From CAYVSF01 sp046482855 (GTDB taxonomy: Bacteria > Bacteroidota > Bacteroidia > Bacteroidales > UBA12077): 49,016 nt of DNA. The position numbers and the translations under genes were made by a program. Shown piece after piece: positions 40,642-49,016 of the stretch. How positions within the stretch are numbered: the first letter of the stretch is position 1; each line of letters opens with the position of its first letter. The stretch lies in the NCBI GenBank assembly GCA_046482855.1, contig JAWOEH010000186.1, forward strand, positions 1 through 49,016, read 5' to 3'. Under the pieces are notes generated by a model, which was not told the origin of the DNA, ran no database searches, and was given only the letters and a program-made list of their open reading frames with translations.

Positions 40642-41595
40642 TTAATCGTATTTCATGGTAATTTTAGTCCCGAAGCTTCGATCCTCGAGTTTTGTAGCTT
40701 CGGTAATAACACTCTTGCTACCGCCTTTTTCAATGAAGTTCAAACAAGCCCGGATTTTAGGAGCCATACTGCCTTCAGCAAACATTCCCTCCTCAAGATA
40801 CTTATCTGTATCGGCCTTATCAAGGAATTCGAGTTTTTTCTCATCAGGCTGCTTATAATTAATATACACATAAGGTACATCGGTAAGGATATAGAATTCG
40901 TCGGCTTTGATATTTGCAGCCAACAATGATGAAGCATTATCCTTATCAATTACAGCTTCGGAAGGTTGCAAAAACCCTTGCTCATCGTAATATACAGGCA
41001 CGCCTCCACCACCGGCAGCAATAACAATCTTCCCTTGATCGCAAAGATCTTTTACAGTATCCTGATTCACAATGGAGATAGGTTTTGGAGAGGGAACAAC
41101 ACGACGCCATCCACCATGCGCTTTTACCTCTTCTTTAAATTCCCATCCTTTGTCAGCAGCAAGTTTATCAGCCTCTTCTTTTTGGTAAATTTTACCCACT
41201 CGCTTTTGGGGATCTTGAAAGGCAGGATCATGCTTATCCACTTCTACCTGGGTAACCAGCGTAATTACCTCTTTATTGATACCATGCTTTTTCAATACAT
41301 TGCGCAAAGCACGCTCCAACATATACCCAATACCTCCTTGCGAGTCGGCCACACAAACATCCAATGGCATTTGTGGAATATTGTAGGTATGCTCGCCTGC
41401 GTCGTTACGCATTAAAATATTACCTACCTGTGGGCCGTTGCCATGGCCAATTACCAGGTTGTATCCCTCTTTTATCAGATACACAAGATTTTCTAAGGTA
41501 TCAGTTGCATTCTGTACTTGTTCTTCAATGGTTCCTTTTTGGTTTCCGCGAAGAAGTGCATTTCCGCCTAATGCTACAACAGCTAATTTACTCAT
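40642..41595 (-). CDS. arcC: carbamate kinase
   Basis: This 317-residue amino-acid-kinase-fold enzyme transfers the phosphoryl group of carbamoyl phosphate to ADP, giving ATP, CO2 and ammonia. Motifs include VVALGGNALL at the N-terminus, VIGHGNGPQVGN near residue 48, VCVADSQGGIGYML near 80, VPSPKP near 164, and IAAGGGGVPVYYD near 186. The ATG at 41595 (MSKLAVVALGG) is preferred over the frame start at 41625. It is the upstream gene of the two-gene unit with ornithine carbamoyltransferase, which supports a catabolic role in arginine or citrulline fermentation. Confidence 0.95.
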   Translation of the reverse strand: MSKLAVVALGGNALLRGNQKGTIEEQVQNATDTLENLVYLIKEGYNLVIGHGNGPQVGNILMRNDAGEHTYNIPQMPLDVCVADSQGGIGYMLERALRNVLKKHGINKEVITLVTQVEVDKHDPAFQDPQKRVGKIYQKEEADKLAADKGWEFKEEVKAHGGWRRVVPSPKPISIVNQDTVKDLCDQGKIVIAAGGGGVPVYYDEQGFLQPSEAVIDKDNASSLLAANIKADEFYILTDVPYVYINYKQPDEKKLEFLDKADTDKYLEEGMFAEGSMAPKIRACLNFIEKGGSKSVITEATKLEDRSFGTKITMKYD

Positions 41596-41831
41596 AATCA
41601 CATAATTATTACATTTAACATACAAGTTTACAAACTTATAAAAAAAATCCCTACTTTATGCACTTTTTCAAGCCCATCGAAACATTTTCAAAACATACAA
41701 GAAATTATAACAGAGACAAAGCATTCCAGTTGCCCAAGAGTAATGAAAGCAATAGGAAACAAATTATTTAAGTCCATAAGGAAAATAAAATTGGGGAATT
41801 CAATACATTTGGTTATTTTCGTTTACTAGAA

Positions 41832-42551
41832 ATGAAAAAAAACATCCATACCTTATTCACTGCTCATTGCACTCAATGGGCTTTATCTTTGGCAATTTTG
41901 CTGGCAAGCCTGAGTTCATGTCAACCCTCGAAAGATTCGGGCAACCTCATGCATGAAGGTTACATAGAGTACAGCATTACCTACCTCGACGATACCTTGG
42001 ATAATTTTATGCTTAAGTTTCTTCCCAATAAGATGATAGTCAAGTTTAAAGATTATCATACCATTAACAAAATTCAAGGATTATCGGGTGTTGTAAGCTT
42101 TACGCAGATACAGGATCTAAAAGAAAAAACAAGTGTTACATTAGTACATCTGTTAAATAAACAATACCGCTATAACGAACCGCACGATGCCCCTCCCTTA
42201 TTTTATGATAACTTATCGGATCTTACCATCACTCCCACAGGCAATACAAAGGAAATATGCGGAATAATATGTGCCGAAGCACGGGTAGAAACCAGTGACC
42301 CGAGTTTTACTTCCTTTCCTATTTACTACACGGAGAAATTACAGATACCTAATGTAAATACCTACACTCCCTATAACCAAGTGGAAGGCGTGTTAATGGA
42401 ATTCCAGTTAAAACTGTATGATGTGCGAATGAAATTTACGGCCAATGTTATAAATGAAAGCAAAATTCCAAAATCGGAGTTTGAAATTCCTCAGGATTAT
42501 AAACCTATCAATCGGGAAACCATGGAGGAAATTATGTCGCTTTTAAAATAA
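41832..42551 (+). CDS. uncharacterised lipoprotein
   Basis: This 239-residue protein has a lipoprotein signal peptide with a hydrophobic stretch and the lipobox LSSC at about residue 30. The mature part has a beta-rich pattern, starting with GYIEYSITYLDD, and later CGIICAEARVETSDPSFTSFPIYYTEKL. This resembles GLPGLI-type or similar small exported proteins of Bacteroidota, but the match is weak. It sits between the carbamate kinase (divergent, about 236 bases away) and ftsK. Function unknown. Confidence 0.75.
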   Translation: MKKNIHTLFTAHCTQWALSLAILLASLSSCQPSKDSGNLMHEGYIEYSITYLDDTLDNFMLKFLPNKMIVKFKDYHTINKIQGLSGVVSFTQIQDLKEKTSVTLVHLLNKQYRYNEPHDAPPLFYDNLSDLTITPTGNTKEICGIICAEARVETSDPSFTSFPIYYTEKLQIPNVNTYTPYNQVEGVLMEFQLKLYDVRMKFTANVINESKIPKSEFEIPQDYKPINRETMEEIMSLLK

Positions 42552-42645
42552 CCACCGGAAGGAAACGTACCAGAATAATTGAGAACGATAAATTTTTCTG
42601 CCGATTTATCGTTTACTTTGCAGTTTGTAGGAATTTGATTGCAGC

Positions 42646-45093
42646 ATGGGAAAGAAGAAAACAACACAGAAGACTAAGAAAGTAGCATTTTTTCAGGATG
42701 AACGAGTTCAAATCATTCTGGGAATTGTATTCATTGGCATTTCGGCTTACCTGATGTTAGCCTTTGTATCCTTTCTATTCACCTGGAAGGCTGACCAGAG
42801 CTTTGAGTGGAATCATGTCCTTTCCGAAGCCAGTATTCAAGTAGAAAATTGGGCTGGCAAGCTGGGTGCCCGTATAGCCAACAAATTCCTGAATCATCTT
42901 TTTGGAATCGCTTCTTTTGCTTTACCTTTTCTGCTTTTCATCATTGGCATGCGCTTTTTTAAAATCCGAGTACTTCCGTTACGTAAAACCATAAAAGTTA
43001 CCATCATTACAGCTGCTTTGGCCTCCCTGTTTTTGGCCTATTTGTTTGGAGCAGCCCACGGTTATATGGGCAGTGGCCTTGGTGGTGGTTACGGTTACCA
43101 CATTGTTCAGTGGCTCAATGCTCTCATGGGGAAAGTGGGTACGGCGCTCCTGTTGCTGACCATGCTATTGGCTTTTCTTATATTTGCGTTGCCTCAGTCT
43201 TTATTCTTCCTACAAAAGTGGGGAGCCTACATTCTTGATAATAAAGAACGACTAAGCGAAATTGAAGAGGAAAAGAAAAAACAGAATCCCCGGGAAGCTG
43301 CCAATGCCCCAAAAGAACAGAATGAAACAGAACAAGTAAACTCACCTCCGACCCCGGAAGCTGCCAATGCCGATGACGACTTTGTTATTGAAACCACCGA
43401 TGACGAACCCATTGCCACCGGCCCAGCTGTTTCTTTACCCCAGCAATCTCCAGAAACGCCAAAACAAGAAGACAAAACACCCGACACACAGCAGGAAGAT
43501 AACGGAATAGAACTTACCATTGAGGAGCGTAAAGAACAGGAAAAAGCCAATGGTGGCGGAGTAGTAGCCGGTGACAACTTTGATCCCAAGCTGGATCTTT
43601 CCCAGTACCAACTGCCGGTTATTGAACTCCTTGATGACCATGAAAGTAACAATCCTCAGGGACAAATCAATAAAGAAGAGATTATAGCCAATAAAAACCG
43701 GATTGTTGAGACACTGGCCAACTACAAAATACAGATTGACAAAATTAAAGCAACCATTGGCCCTACCGTTACGTTATACGAAATTATTCCGGCTCCGGGG
43801 GTTCGCATTAGTAAGATCAAGAATCTGGAAGATGACATTGCCCTGAGTCTTGCAGCTTTGGGCATTCGAATTATTGCTCCTATCCCGGGACGAGGAACCA
43901 TTGGTATTGAAGTCCCCAACCAAAATCCGGAAACGGTGAGTATGAAATCCGTCCTTTCCTCGAAGAAATTTCGCGAAAGCAACCACCAACTAGCTCTGGC
44001 CCTGGGAAAGACCATCTCCAACGAGACCTTCGTGATTGATCTGGCAAAAATGCCGCACTTATTGGTTGCCGGTGCTACGGGACAGGGTAAGTCAGTAGGG
44101 TTGAATGCAATAATTGCCTCCTTACTTTACCGCATGCATCCGGCGCAGCTAAAATTTGTCCTTATCGACCCCAAAAAGGTTGAACTCACCCTCTACAACA
44201 GAATTGAAAAACACTTTCTTGCCCATCTGCCCGATGCCGAAGAGGCAATTATCACCGATACCCAGAAAGTAGTAACCACACTCAACTCTTTATGCGTAGA
44301 AATGGATCGTCGTTACGATCTGTTAAAAGCGGCACATGTACGAAACATTAAAGAGTACAACCAAAAGTTTGTCAATCGCAGGCTCAATCCCGATAAAGGA
44401 CACAGGTATCTGCCTTACATTGTGGTAATTGTAGATGAATTTGCCGACCTGATTATGACCGCCGGCAAAGAGATTGAGGGACCCATTGCACGTTTGGCAC
44501 AATTGGCCCGAGCCATAGGTATTCACCTAATCATAGCCACCCAGCGTCCTTCTACCAATATCATTACCGGAGTAATCAAGGCAAACTTCCCTGCGCGTAT
44601 TGCTTTCCGGGTAACCAGCATGGTCGATTCGCGCACCATTCTCGATAGCCCCGGAGCCAATCAGCTTATTGGCCGCGGAGATATGCTTATCTCCACAGGT
44701 AGCGACCTAACACGTTTGCAGTGTGCTTTTGTTGATACCGATGAACTGGAACGCATCACCGAATTTATTGGTTCACAACAAGGCTATACCATTGGCTACG
44801 AGCTCCCCGAATACGTTGGCGAAGAAGCAGAAGCCCCAGGAGAGGTTGACCTTAAAAAACGAGATGCCATGTTTGAGGATGCTGCCCGCCTGGTAGTACG
44901 TCATCAACAAGGCTCAACATCCCTTATTCAACGAAAATTTTCCATCGGCTATAACCGTGCCGGACGCATCGTCGATCAGCTGGAAGCTGCCGGCATAGTT
45001 GGCCCCTTCGAGGGCAGTAAGGCACGCCAGGTTCTTTACCAGGATGAATATAGTTTGGAACAATATTTGAACAATATGGATACATTTAATTAA
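42646..45093 (+). CDS. ftsK: DNA translocase FtsK/SpoIIIE
   Basis: This 815-residue protein has four N-terminal transmembrane helices (residues about 25-180), a low-complexity linker rich in Gln, Glu, Pro and Asp (residues about 200-300), and the motor domain: an alpha/beta part followed by Walker A VAGATGQGKSVGLNAIIAS, Walker B IVVIVDEFADL, and the ATQRPSTNIITGVIK block. The C-terminal gamma winged helix is present (IQRKFSIGYNRAGRIVDQLEAAGIVG). It pumps chromosomes at the division septum and activates XerCD. It is followed eight bases later by lolA, as often in Bacteroidota. Confidence 0.97.
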   Translation: MGKKKTTQKTKKVAFFQDERVQIILGIVFIGISAYLMLAFVSFLFTWKADQSFEWNHVLSEASIQVENWAGKLGARIANKFLNHLFGIASFALPFLLFIIGMRFFKIRVLPLRKTIKVTIITAALASLFLAYLFGAAHGYMGSGLGGGYGYHIVQWLNALMGKVGTALLLLTMLLAFLIFALPQSLFFLQKWGAYILDNKERLSEIEEEKKKQNPREAANAPKEQNETEQVNSPPTPEAANADDDFVIETTDDEPIATGPAVSLPQQSPETPKQEDKTPDTQQEDNGIELTIEERKEQEKANGGGVVAGDNFDPKLDLSQYQLPVIELLDDHESNNPQGQINKEEIIANKNRIVETLANYKIQIDKIKATIGPTVTLYEIIPAPGVRISKIKNLEDDIALSLAALGIRIIAPIPGRGTIGIEVPNQNPETVSMKSVLSSKKFRESNHQLALALGKTISNETFVIDLAKMPHLLVAGATGQGKSVGLNAIIASLLYRMHPAQLKFVLIDPKKVELTLYNRIEKHFLAHLPDAEEAIITDTQKVVTTLNSLCVEMDRRYDLLKAAHVRNIKEYNQKFVNRRLNPDKGHRYLPYIVVIVDEFADLIMTAGKEIEGPIARLAQLARAIGIHLIIATQRPSTNIITGVIKANFPARIAFRVTSMVDSRTILDSPGANQLIGRGDMLISTGSDLTRLQCAFVDTDELERITEFIGSQQGYTIGYELPEYVGEEAEAPGEVDLKKRDAMFEDAARLVVRHQQGSTSLIQRKFSIGYNRAGRIVDQLEAAGIVGPFEGSKARQVLYQDEYSLEQYLNNMDTFN

Positions 45094-45101
45094 GGACACC
45101 T

Positions 45102-45755
45102 ATGAAACACATACTCATTTACACCCTGTTATTATTGATGATAGCTCCCTTTGCTAAAGCACAGCAAGATCCGGAAGCAAAAGAAATTCTGGATAAACTC
45201 TCCGCCGCAACAAAGGCCCATGAAACCATTGTTGCCGATTTTAAAGTGACCTATACCAGCACGAAAGATAATGCCAGCAATAGTTCAGAGGGCACCATAA
45301 AAATAAAAGGGGAGAAATACCAAATGGATTTTATGGGAACCGTCACTTATTTTAACGGCAAAACCATTTGGAGCTATCTGAAAGAAGCCAACGAAGTAAA
45401 TATAAGCGATCCCATGGAAGATGGCACCGATTTAATGGGAAATCCGCAATCGATATTTACCATTTATGAGCACGATTTTAAATATAAATACCTGGGAACG
45501 GAAATTGACAGAGGCGAAACCTTATGGGTAGTGGATCTGTATCCCGAAGATCTTTCACAACAATATGCCCGTATTCGTTTATACATCAATAAAGACGACC
45601 TGTATCTTTCCGGTGCCCAAGTTTATGGCAAAGAAGGCTCGAATTTCACCATCTCCATTTCTAATTTTAAAACAGATATGCCCCTCCCCGAGGATACCTT
45701 TGTATTTGACGAAGAGGAACATCCAAAAGCTGAGATTATTGACTTAAGATGGTAA
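45102..45755 (+). CDS. lolA: LolA-like outer-membrane lipoprotein carrier protein
   Basis: This 217-residue protein has a signal peptide (MKHILIYTLLLLMIAPFAKAQ) and then a beta-barrel-like fold with the LolA pattern: EILDKLSAATKAHETIVADFKVTYTS, GTIKIKGEKYQMDFMG, TYFNGKTIWSYLKEANEVNISDP. LolA ferries lipoproteins across the periplasm from the LolCDE complex. It is co-transcribed with ftsK (eight-base gap), a common Bacteroidota order, and ends at the strong terminator at 45770-45796. Confidence 0.92.
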   Translation: MKHILIYTLLLLMIAPFAKAQQDPEAKEILDKLSAATKAHETIVADFKVTYTSTKDNASNSSEGTIKIKGEKYQMDFMGTVTYFNGKTIWSYLKEANEVNISDPMEDGTDLMGNPQSIFTIYEHDFKYKYLGTEIDRGETLWVVDLYPEDLSQQYARIRLYINKDDLYLSGAQVYGKEGSNFTISISNFKTDMPLPEDTFVFDEEEHPKAEIIDLRW

Positions 45756-45769
45756 CAAGATAAGAAAAC

Positions 45770-45796
45770 AAAAAAGGAGGCGCGGCCTCCTTTTTT
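45770..45796. terminator. bidirectional terminator after lolA
   Basis: GGAGGC (45776-45781) and GCCTCC (45785-45790) form a stem around GCG, extended by six A/T pairs (45770-45775 with 45791-45796). It lies 15 bases past lolA and 5 bases before the convergent transporter stop, so it can serve both directions. Confidence 0.9.
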
Positions 45797-45800
45797 GTTG

Positions 45801-46493
45801 CTAACTATCGAATATTTTTGAAGGCTTCATAAGGCGCGACAAATACACAAAAGGAGTATCGGCAGCAGCCACAATCCATTTCAGTAAATAGGTAGTAGCG
45901 CCTATTTCAATTAACACATCGGTAGGATATAAGCCATAAAAAGCTATCAGAGTAAACACCACACTGTCGATAAGCTGTGATATCATTGTACTCACATTAT
46001 TCCGAAACCACAGATGACGATTGTTCAATTTCACTTTCCAAAAATGAAAAGCCCACACATCGTGCAATTGGCTCAATAGATAGGCTGAAAGACTGGCCAA
46101 AACAATTCTTGGCATAAATGAGAAGATGGTTTGCAAGCTTTTGTACGATTCCTGACTCAAAGCTTCATTTATGGGCACAAAACGCAGGGCTAACCACATA
46201 AGAATAGTCATGCTGATTACACTAAAAAAACCAATCCAAACTGCCTTTTGTGCCTCCTTCTTGCCATATTTCTCCGACAAAATATCAGTAACCAGAAACG
46301 AGGACGCATAAACAATGTTGCCCAAAGTGGCTACATAACCAAATAACTCAATGGTTTGAATAACCTGAATATTGGCAACAATTGCCGAAATAGGAATCCA
46401 TACAAATAATCCATTTTTCCCAAAAAGCTGATAAACCCCTAAAATAAGCAAGAAGTTTACCAACAACATCACCACCCAATATATTTCATTCAT
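45801..46493 (-). CDS. queuosine precursor transporter (YhhQ/VUT family)
   Basis: This 230-residue membrane protein has about six hydrophobic helices. The family signature is present: SSFLVTDILSEKYGKKEAQKAVWIGF, then the conserved FRNNVSTMISQLIDSVVFTLIAFYG. YhhQ takes up queuosine precursors such as preQ0 or preQ1 for tRNA modification. No preQ1 riboswitch is visible in the 5' region, and no que genes are nearby. A promoter of the TAnnTTTG type lies just upstream. Confidence 0.9.
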   Translation of the reverse strand: MNEIYWVVMLLVNFLLILGVYQLFGKNGLFVWIPISAIVANIQVIQTIELFGYVATLGNIVYASSFLVTDILSEKYGKKEAQKAVWIGFFSVISMTILMWLALRFVPINEALSQESYKSLQTIFSFMPRIVLASLSAYLLSQLHDVWAFHFWKVKLNNRHLWFRNNVSTMISQLIDSVVFTLIAFYGLYPTDVLIEIGATTYLLKWIVAAADTPFVYLSRLMKPSKIFDS

Positions 46494-46512
46494 AACGCAA
46501 AAATTTGAGGTG

Positions 46513-46545
46513 CAAATATATAGAAATCAACCTAACAGGAAGCAA
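46513..46545 (-). promoter_or_regulatory. promoter of the queuosine precursor transporter gene
   Basis: On the minus strand, TTG (46545-46543) is followed after 22 bases by TATATTTG (46520-46513), an exact TAnnTTTG. The predicted leader is only about 12 bases long, which leaves no room for a riboswitch. Confidence 0.55.
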
Positions 46546-46695
46546 CCACTGCATCATTTATCTGTGCTTTCTATTTCAGAGGCTACGTAAAAACCGGTAG
46601 CCTACCTTATTAAGTATGCCTGAACGCTTCTGAACGAAAAGCAGTATTTACAAAATTTTACCTACATTTATGTGCAAGGTTCAACTATCGTACGC

Positions 46696-47607
46696 ATGAA
46701 CAAACACATCTTAATTGACCGACTGGTAGCCTCTGTGGGGCGCCTCCTCCCCGACGAAAAAAAATTCTTTTCGGGAGATCTTCACAGTCCCACATTTACC
46801 GAACTTCTCGAACAACTAAAAGTGCTCTCTTTCCCTTTTCCTGAAGAAGGAGCTATCCGTGAAATAGAGACAGAAATGGGGGAAGAAAAAATAACGGCCG
46901 CCATAAAACTGGCGCAGTGGGAAGGGAAAGAGGCTCCTACTTTCATTTATCACCATGGGAATAACGAACGGCCCTTCGATATGCGTAAAGGAGCCAAAAA
47001 CACCTATCCACACATTTTTCTTCACAAGGGCAAGACGAAGCTCAATGCCAATTTAGTAGTAGTTCGGGCACCCTTTCATGAATATTCGTTAAAAGAGTAC
47101 CAAAAGAAAATGCGGGACTTGAAAGGGTTCATGATCATGATTGCCGCTTCAGTAAATGTGAACGAAGCCATTATTTCCAAACTAAGGGAATCGACCCACG
47201 GACCTGTTTTTACCTGTGGCATAAGTTTGGGAGGTTGGGTAACTAATCTCCACCGAGCCTTTTACAACAATTCAGATGCCTATATTCCCCTACTGGCGGG
47301 CAGCTTCCTTGGGAGTCTTTTTACTCAAAGCTATTATCGACACCTTACTTCGGGCAAAGCTAAAGAGAACCAATCCTTACTGGAGGCCAAACTCAATTTC
47401 CAGGATCTTTTCGAAAAAACAACTACTCCAAACCTGTATCCCCTTTTGGCTCAATACGATCAGTTTATCACCTTGCCTACTCAGAGCAAAAGTTACGCAG
47501 GTTATCCGTTAAAAACCATTGAAGCCGGACACATTACAGGGGCGTTAAGTGGGAATAAGCTGGGAGCTCACATACAGCAAGTACTAAATAGTAAAGGCAG
47601 GAAGTAA
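46696..47607 (+). CDS. alpha/beta-hydrolase-like protein
   Basis: This 303-residue protein shows an alpha/beta hydrolase pattern. It has the oxyanion-type motif YHHGNNE near residue 88, the nucleophile elbow GISLGGW with Ser near residue 177, and a possible catalytic His in EAGHITGAL near 279; the acid is not clear. There is no signal peptide, so it is cytoplasmic. The substrate is not predictable. The ATG at 46696 is chosen because the frame to 46672 begins with GTG. It is followed by the longest gene-free stretch in the window. Confidence 0.7.
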   Translation: MNKHILIDRLVASVGRLLPDEKKFFSGDLHSPTFTELLEQLKVLSFPFPEEGAIREIETEMGEEKITAAIKLAQWEGKEAPTFIYHHGNNERPFDMRKGAKNTYPHIFLHKGKTKLNANLVVVRAPFHEYSLKEYQKKMRDLKGFMIMIAASVNVNEAIISKLRESTHGPVFTCGISLGGWVTNLHRAFYNNSDAYIPLLAGSFLGSLFTQSYYRHLTSGKAKENQSLLEAKLNFQDLFEKTTTPNLYPLLAQYDQFITLPTQSKSYAGYPLKTIEAGHITGALSGNKLGAHIQQVLNSKGRK

Positions 47608-48175
47608 ACGAACATCTTTCGGTATTTTTAAAGGCGCCGGGGAATTATAATTGGAACAATTATGTCTGGCAACATACAAATATATCAGAAACTGGGCTTT
47701 GCAATAGCGATTTAATTTTTCAAGTGCACTTAGTTTTTGAGGCTTTACCCAATTGCGTCAGCTCTTTTTTTCAGTAAGATTTTCTTAATGGGAATAGCCA
47801 CAAAAAGAGCAAAAGCCCCATCCACTAAACTCGGGAACTACTTTTAACTCCTCCACCTGAGTTTAAAGAGGGTAACTACTTTGCAAAAAAAACATATTAA
47901 TAAGAGCCGGAGTGCAGCACAAATATGCTTATGATCGTCAATAAATAACAAAGGCTCCGCGCGAATTCAGGGCTACTGATTTAATATTACCTCAGGAATG
48001 CTACGATAAACGTGGAAGTGTCGTAACAAATCTTCCCATTTCAGCAAAAGTGAAGTAATGAAAATGTGACAGTAAAAACGCAATCGAGCCAACAATAGAC
48101 AAAATAAAAAACTAACAACCAAACACATAACCTCCCATCATACGAGTAATTTGCAGGAGACCAAAACCCAGCATT
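47608..48175. other. gene-free stretch of 568 bp before the permease gene
   Basis: No open frame with a protein-like sequence was found on either strand. The segment contains a possible seven-base hairpin stem (TAAACTC and GAGTTTA, near 47827-47867) with a long loop and no T-run, and no clear TAnnTTTG promoter of good quality. A short open frame on the minus strand at 48041-48223 overlaps the start of the permease gene and was rejected. Nothing else is recognised. Confidence 0.6.
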
Positions 48176-49016
48176 ATGATAAAAAATTACATTCTGGTAG
48201 CATTCAGAAACATCATCAGACATCGTGCCTTCTCCATCATCAACTTAACAGGCCTATCGATTGGTTTGGCATCGTTCCTATTTCTTTTCCTCTACATTCA
48301 GCATGAACTAAGCTATGACAGATTTCATGATGACCTGGACAAAATTCAACGGGTATGTCATTGGCAACATTATAGCGATTTTGACTTTGCCTGCCCGGTT
48401 TCCCCCTTTCCCATGGCCGAGGATATAAAGGCAACCTATCCGGAAATCCCCCTTGCTACAAGGTATGTGAGTGCCGGCAATCGCCTCATAACTTATGGCG
48501 ATAAGTCATTCAAACACCCAATAGTTGCCACAGATGCCGATTTTTTTAAAATCTTTCGTTTTCCCCTGATTGCCGGTGGCAAAGAAAAGCTCTTCAAGAC
48601 TCCGGATCAAATAGTGATAACACAAACAATAGCCAATCAGTTTTTCCCCGATGGCTCGGCCATGGGCAAAGTATTGAAGGTGGATCGCACCCACCACTAT
48701 CAAGTAGCAGGCATCATAAGTAATCCCCCCGCTAATTCAAGCCTACAATTCGATCTTCTGGTTCCGGTAAACTCCCTGAATAACAACCCCTTTCCTCTGG
48801 AAAATTGGGGTTCCAACTGGGCAAGCACTTATGTAAAAGTTCAAAAAGGGGTTCAGCCGGATACGCTTAGCAATAAAATGGTACACTACCTTGATGATGC
48901 ACGAGAGGATGAACATAAAACCGAGGTTTATCTATTTCCCTTCAAAGATGAACACTTTTATAACCCCGACGGCTCCCCGGCTTCTATCTCACGTATCCGC
49001 ATGTTTGGGCTTATCG
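48176..49016 (+). CDS. MacB/FtsX-type ABC transporter permease, N-terminal part (runs off the right edge)
   Basis: This gene starts with ATG at 48176 and stays open to the last base, giving about 280 residues of an incomplete protein. It begins MIKNYILVAFRNIIRHRAFS, then a transmembrane helix IINLTGLSIGLASFLFLFLYI, then the periplasmic MacB-PCD domain with YDRFHDDLDKIQRV, FFKIFRFPLIAGG, IVITQTIANQFFPDG, MGKVLKVD and YQVAGIISNPPANSSLQFDLLVP. This is the family found in Bacteroidota MacB/FtsX-like permeases that move lipoproteins, peptides or antimicrobials in a tripartite pump. The remaining transmembrane helices and any partner ATPase lie beyond the window. Confidence 0.9.
   Translation, partial: MIKNYILVAFRNIIRHRAFSIINLTGLSIGLASFLFLFLYIQHELSYDRFHDDLDKIQRVCHWQHYSDFDFACPVSPFPMAEDIKATYPEIPLATRYVSAGNRLITYGDKSFKHPIVATDADFFKIFRFPLIAGGKEKLFKTPDQIVITQTIANQFFPDGSAMGKVLKVDRTHHYQVAGIISNPPANSSLQFDLLVPVNSLNNNPFPLENWGSNWASTYVKVQKGVQPDTLSNKMVHYLDDAREDEHKTEVYLFPFKDEHFYNPDGSPASISRIRMFGLI

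Noticed and set aside
46494..46671. preQ1 riboswitch upstream of the queuosine precursor transporter
   Set aside because: A good TAnnTTTG promoter lies only about 20 bases before the start codon, leaving a leader of about 12 bases, and no preQ1 aptamer pattern was seen further upstream.
48041..48223. A 60-residue minus-strand open frame
   Set aside because: It overlaps the start of the permease gene on the opposite strand and shows no family features.
1..49016. Mobile elements, CRISPR arrays, tRNA genes
   Set aside because: No transposase or integrase, no regularly spaced direct repeats and no cloverleaf with a tRNA-like arm were recognised on either strand by eye.

Overview
The window is a stretch of a Bacteroidota chromosome, most likely from a saline or marine anaerobe or facultative anaerobe near Marinilabiliales/Bacteroidales. 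The order-level placement is an inference from gene content. The left edge holds the 5' end of a 16S rRNA gene on the minus strand, with the Bacteroidota-type start GATGAACGCTAGCGGCAGGC. Several intergenic regions carry the Bacteroidota promoter form TTG/TTTG...TAnnTTTG. Lineage-typical families are present: DUF5606, DUF3276, a long NusB, and the nusB-DUF1573-yajC-ybbR-coaE run. I see no phage, insertion sequence, CRISPR array or tRNA. Most of the window is housekeeping core.

Region 1 (1-11000) is the most distinctive part, and all of its genes are on the minus strand. An rRNA promoter/leader is followed by an encapsulin nanocompartment operon: a 92-aa unknown protein, an encapsulated ferritin with a loading tail, and the encapsulin shell. 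A perfect FNR-type palindrome lies upstream of this operon. Next come a LysM/periplasmic-binding chimera, a rubrerythrin-like diiron protein, and a three-gene soluble NAD(P)H/iron-sulfur/flavin complex. That complex has HydC/NuoE-like and HydB/NuoF-like subunits plus a 1255-aa fusion of NuoG-like, GltD/NfnB-like and degenerate molybdopterin modules. It resembles flavin-based electron-bifurcating enzymes but fits no single one exactly, and it is the best candidate for an under-described system here.

Region 2 (11258-29516) holds a SNF2 helicase, a pterin carbinolamine dehydratase, an outer-membrane porin, an adenosine-kinase-like PfkB enzyme, a membrane protein/winged-helix pair, purC, phoH, a SAM hydrolase-type DUF62 protein, mazG, a very large PocR/multi-PAS hybrid histidine kinase, a secreted S9 peptidase and a DUF4197 lipoprotein.

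Region 3 (29608-36050) is the conserved Bacteroidota cluster nusB, DUF1573, yajC, ybbR, coaE, TerB/DnaJ and DUF5606. It is followed by a Pur-alpha-like DUF3276 gene, a thiamine-binding-like protein and a protein of unknown function.

Region 4 (36219-49016) holds a fused FeoA-FeoB ferrous iron transporter with its Cys-rich partner, a DUF456 membrane protein, a catabolic-looking ornithine carbamoyltransferase/carbamate kinase pair, an unknown lipoprotein, ftsK-lolA, a queuosine-precursor transporter, an alpha/beta hydrolase-like protein, a 568-bp gene-free stretch and the start of a MacB/FtsX-type permease that runs off the right edge.

Two themes connect the regions. The first is iron and oxygen: FeoAB uptake, encapsulated ferritin storage, a rubrerythrin-like protein and a heavily Fe-S-dependent redox complex. 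The second is fermentative energy metabolism: the soluble NAD(P)H complex and carbamoyl-phosphate-linked ATP synthesis. Together they suggest a cell that lives anaerobically but must handle oxygen and iron shocks.
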